The notes under the pieces are model-generated. The model was not told the origin of the DNA. It saw only the letters and a program-made list of their open reading frames with translations, and ran no database searches. From positions 1 through 13,380 of the forward strand of contig JASHQY010000084.1 in the NCBI GenBank assembly GCA_030038885.1: DNA of 13,380 bases, written 5' to 3'. The stretch comes from Thermoplasmata archaeon (GTDB lineage Archaea > Thermoplasmatota > Thermoplasmata > Lutacidiplasmatales > UBA184). The position numbers and the translations under genes were made by a program. Position 1 is the first letter of the stretch, and every line of letters begins with the position of its first letter. Of the stretch, positions 13,245 through 13,380 are shown in pieces.

Positions 13245-13380
13245 CTACGGCGGTGTCGGCGTGGCCCCGGACGCCGGCGTCGGCGGCGCCGCCGGCGGTT
13301 CGGCGCTCTTCGCCGTCCGGCGCTTCCGCCGGGCGGGCGGAGCGCTCGCCGAGGACGCGGCCGCCCGGGACCGGCGCGGG
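13245..13380 (-). CDS. C-terminal tail of an unidentified gene, cut by window edge
   Basis: From 13379 the minus strand is open in one frame to a TAG at 13245-13247. It encodes a basic patch (RRKRRTAKSA) followed by a Pro/Ala/Thr-rich end (EPPAAPPTPASG, then PTPP). Such a tail resembles the disordered C-termini of LonB and UvrC in this same window, which favours a real gene end over chance. Only 44 residues are visible and no domain can be named. It could be uvrB, given the neighbouring uvrA and uvrC, but there is no direct evidence. The ~95 bases between its stop and the hydrolase TATA box hold nothing I recognise. Confidence 0.4.
   Translation of the reverse strand, partial: PRRSRAAASSASAPPARRKRRTAKSAEPPAAPPTPASGATPTPP

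Noticed and set aside
13248..13320. GGC/GCC-rich repeat at the right edge as a structured repeat or CRISPR-like unit
   Set aside because: It is explained by Ala/Pro codons of a protein tail, with no regular period or spacer.

Overview
The window reads as part of a very GC-rich archaeal chromosome. The archaeal evidence is a membrane-anchored LonB protease, an archaeal-type NMN adenylyltransferase, a 20S proteasome alpha subunit, and AT-rich TATA-like boxes about 26-31 bases upstream of several starts. Some of those starts are nearly leaderless GTG or ATG codons. FolD plus bacterial-type UvrA and UvrC are known in Thermoplasmatota, haloarchaea and some methanogens. A high-GC Thermoplasmatota lineage is my best guess from gene content, not a proof.

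Layout from left to right. (1) Bases 1 to about 1200 hold the 3' part of an ISAzo13-type insertion sequence. Its transposase is cut by the window edge and frameshifted at a run of eight G. (2) A minus-strand tRNA-Thr(CGT) lies at 1265-1337 with its own TATA box. That box sits on the tail of a decayed Cys/Met-metabolism PLP enzyme, which carries an in-frame amber codon. (3) A minus-strand operon follows: lonB, a small four-cysteine protein overlapping it by GTGA, then nadM. (4) Diverging from lonB is a plus-strand pair: a FolD-family gene with altered catalytic residues, and a second small four-cysteine protein, again joined by a GTGA overlap. (5) A radical SAM gene on the minus strand converges on that pair. 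(6) A plus-strand psmA-like gene follows, with a tRNA-like, possibly degenerate sequence in its leader. (7) A minus-strand operon of creatininase-family hydrolase, uvrA and uvrC converges on psmA. The psmA and uvrC stop codons share one CTAG. (8) The right edge carries the Pro/Ala-rich C-terminal tail of another minus-strand gene.

Functionally, the window joins protein quality control (LonB, PsmA), NAD synthesis (NadM), one-carbon metabolism (FolD-like) and nucleotide excision repair (UvrA, UvrC). Two unnamed small cysteine-rich proteins are each translationally coupled to a core enzyme. The most interesting departures from the norm are the UvrC lacking its C-terminal helix-hairpin-helix domain, the FolD with Gln and Glu at the expected catalytic Lys and Gln positions, the two coupled Cys-rich proteins, and the homopolymer frameshift in the transposase. 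I found no CRISPR array, toxin-antitoxin pair or obvious defence system. Most of the long open frames opposite the genes are GC-driven shadows.
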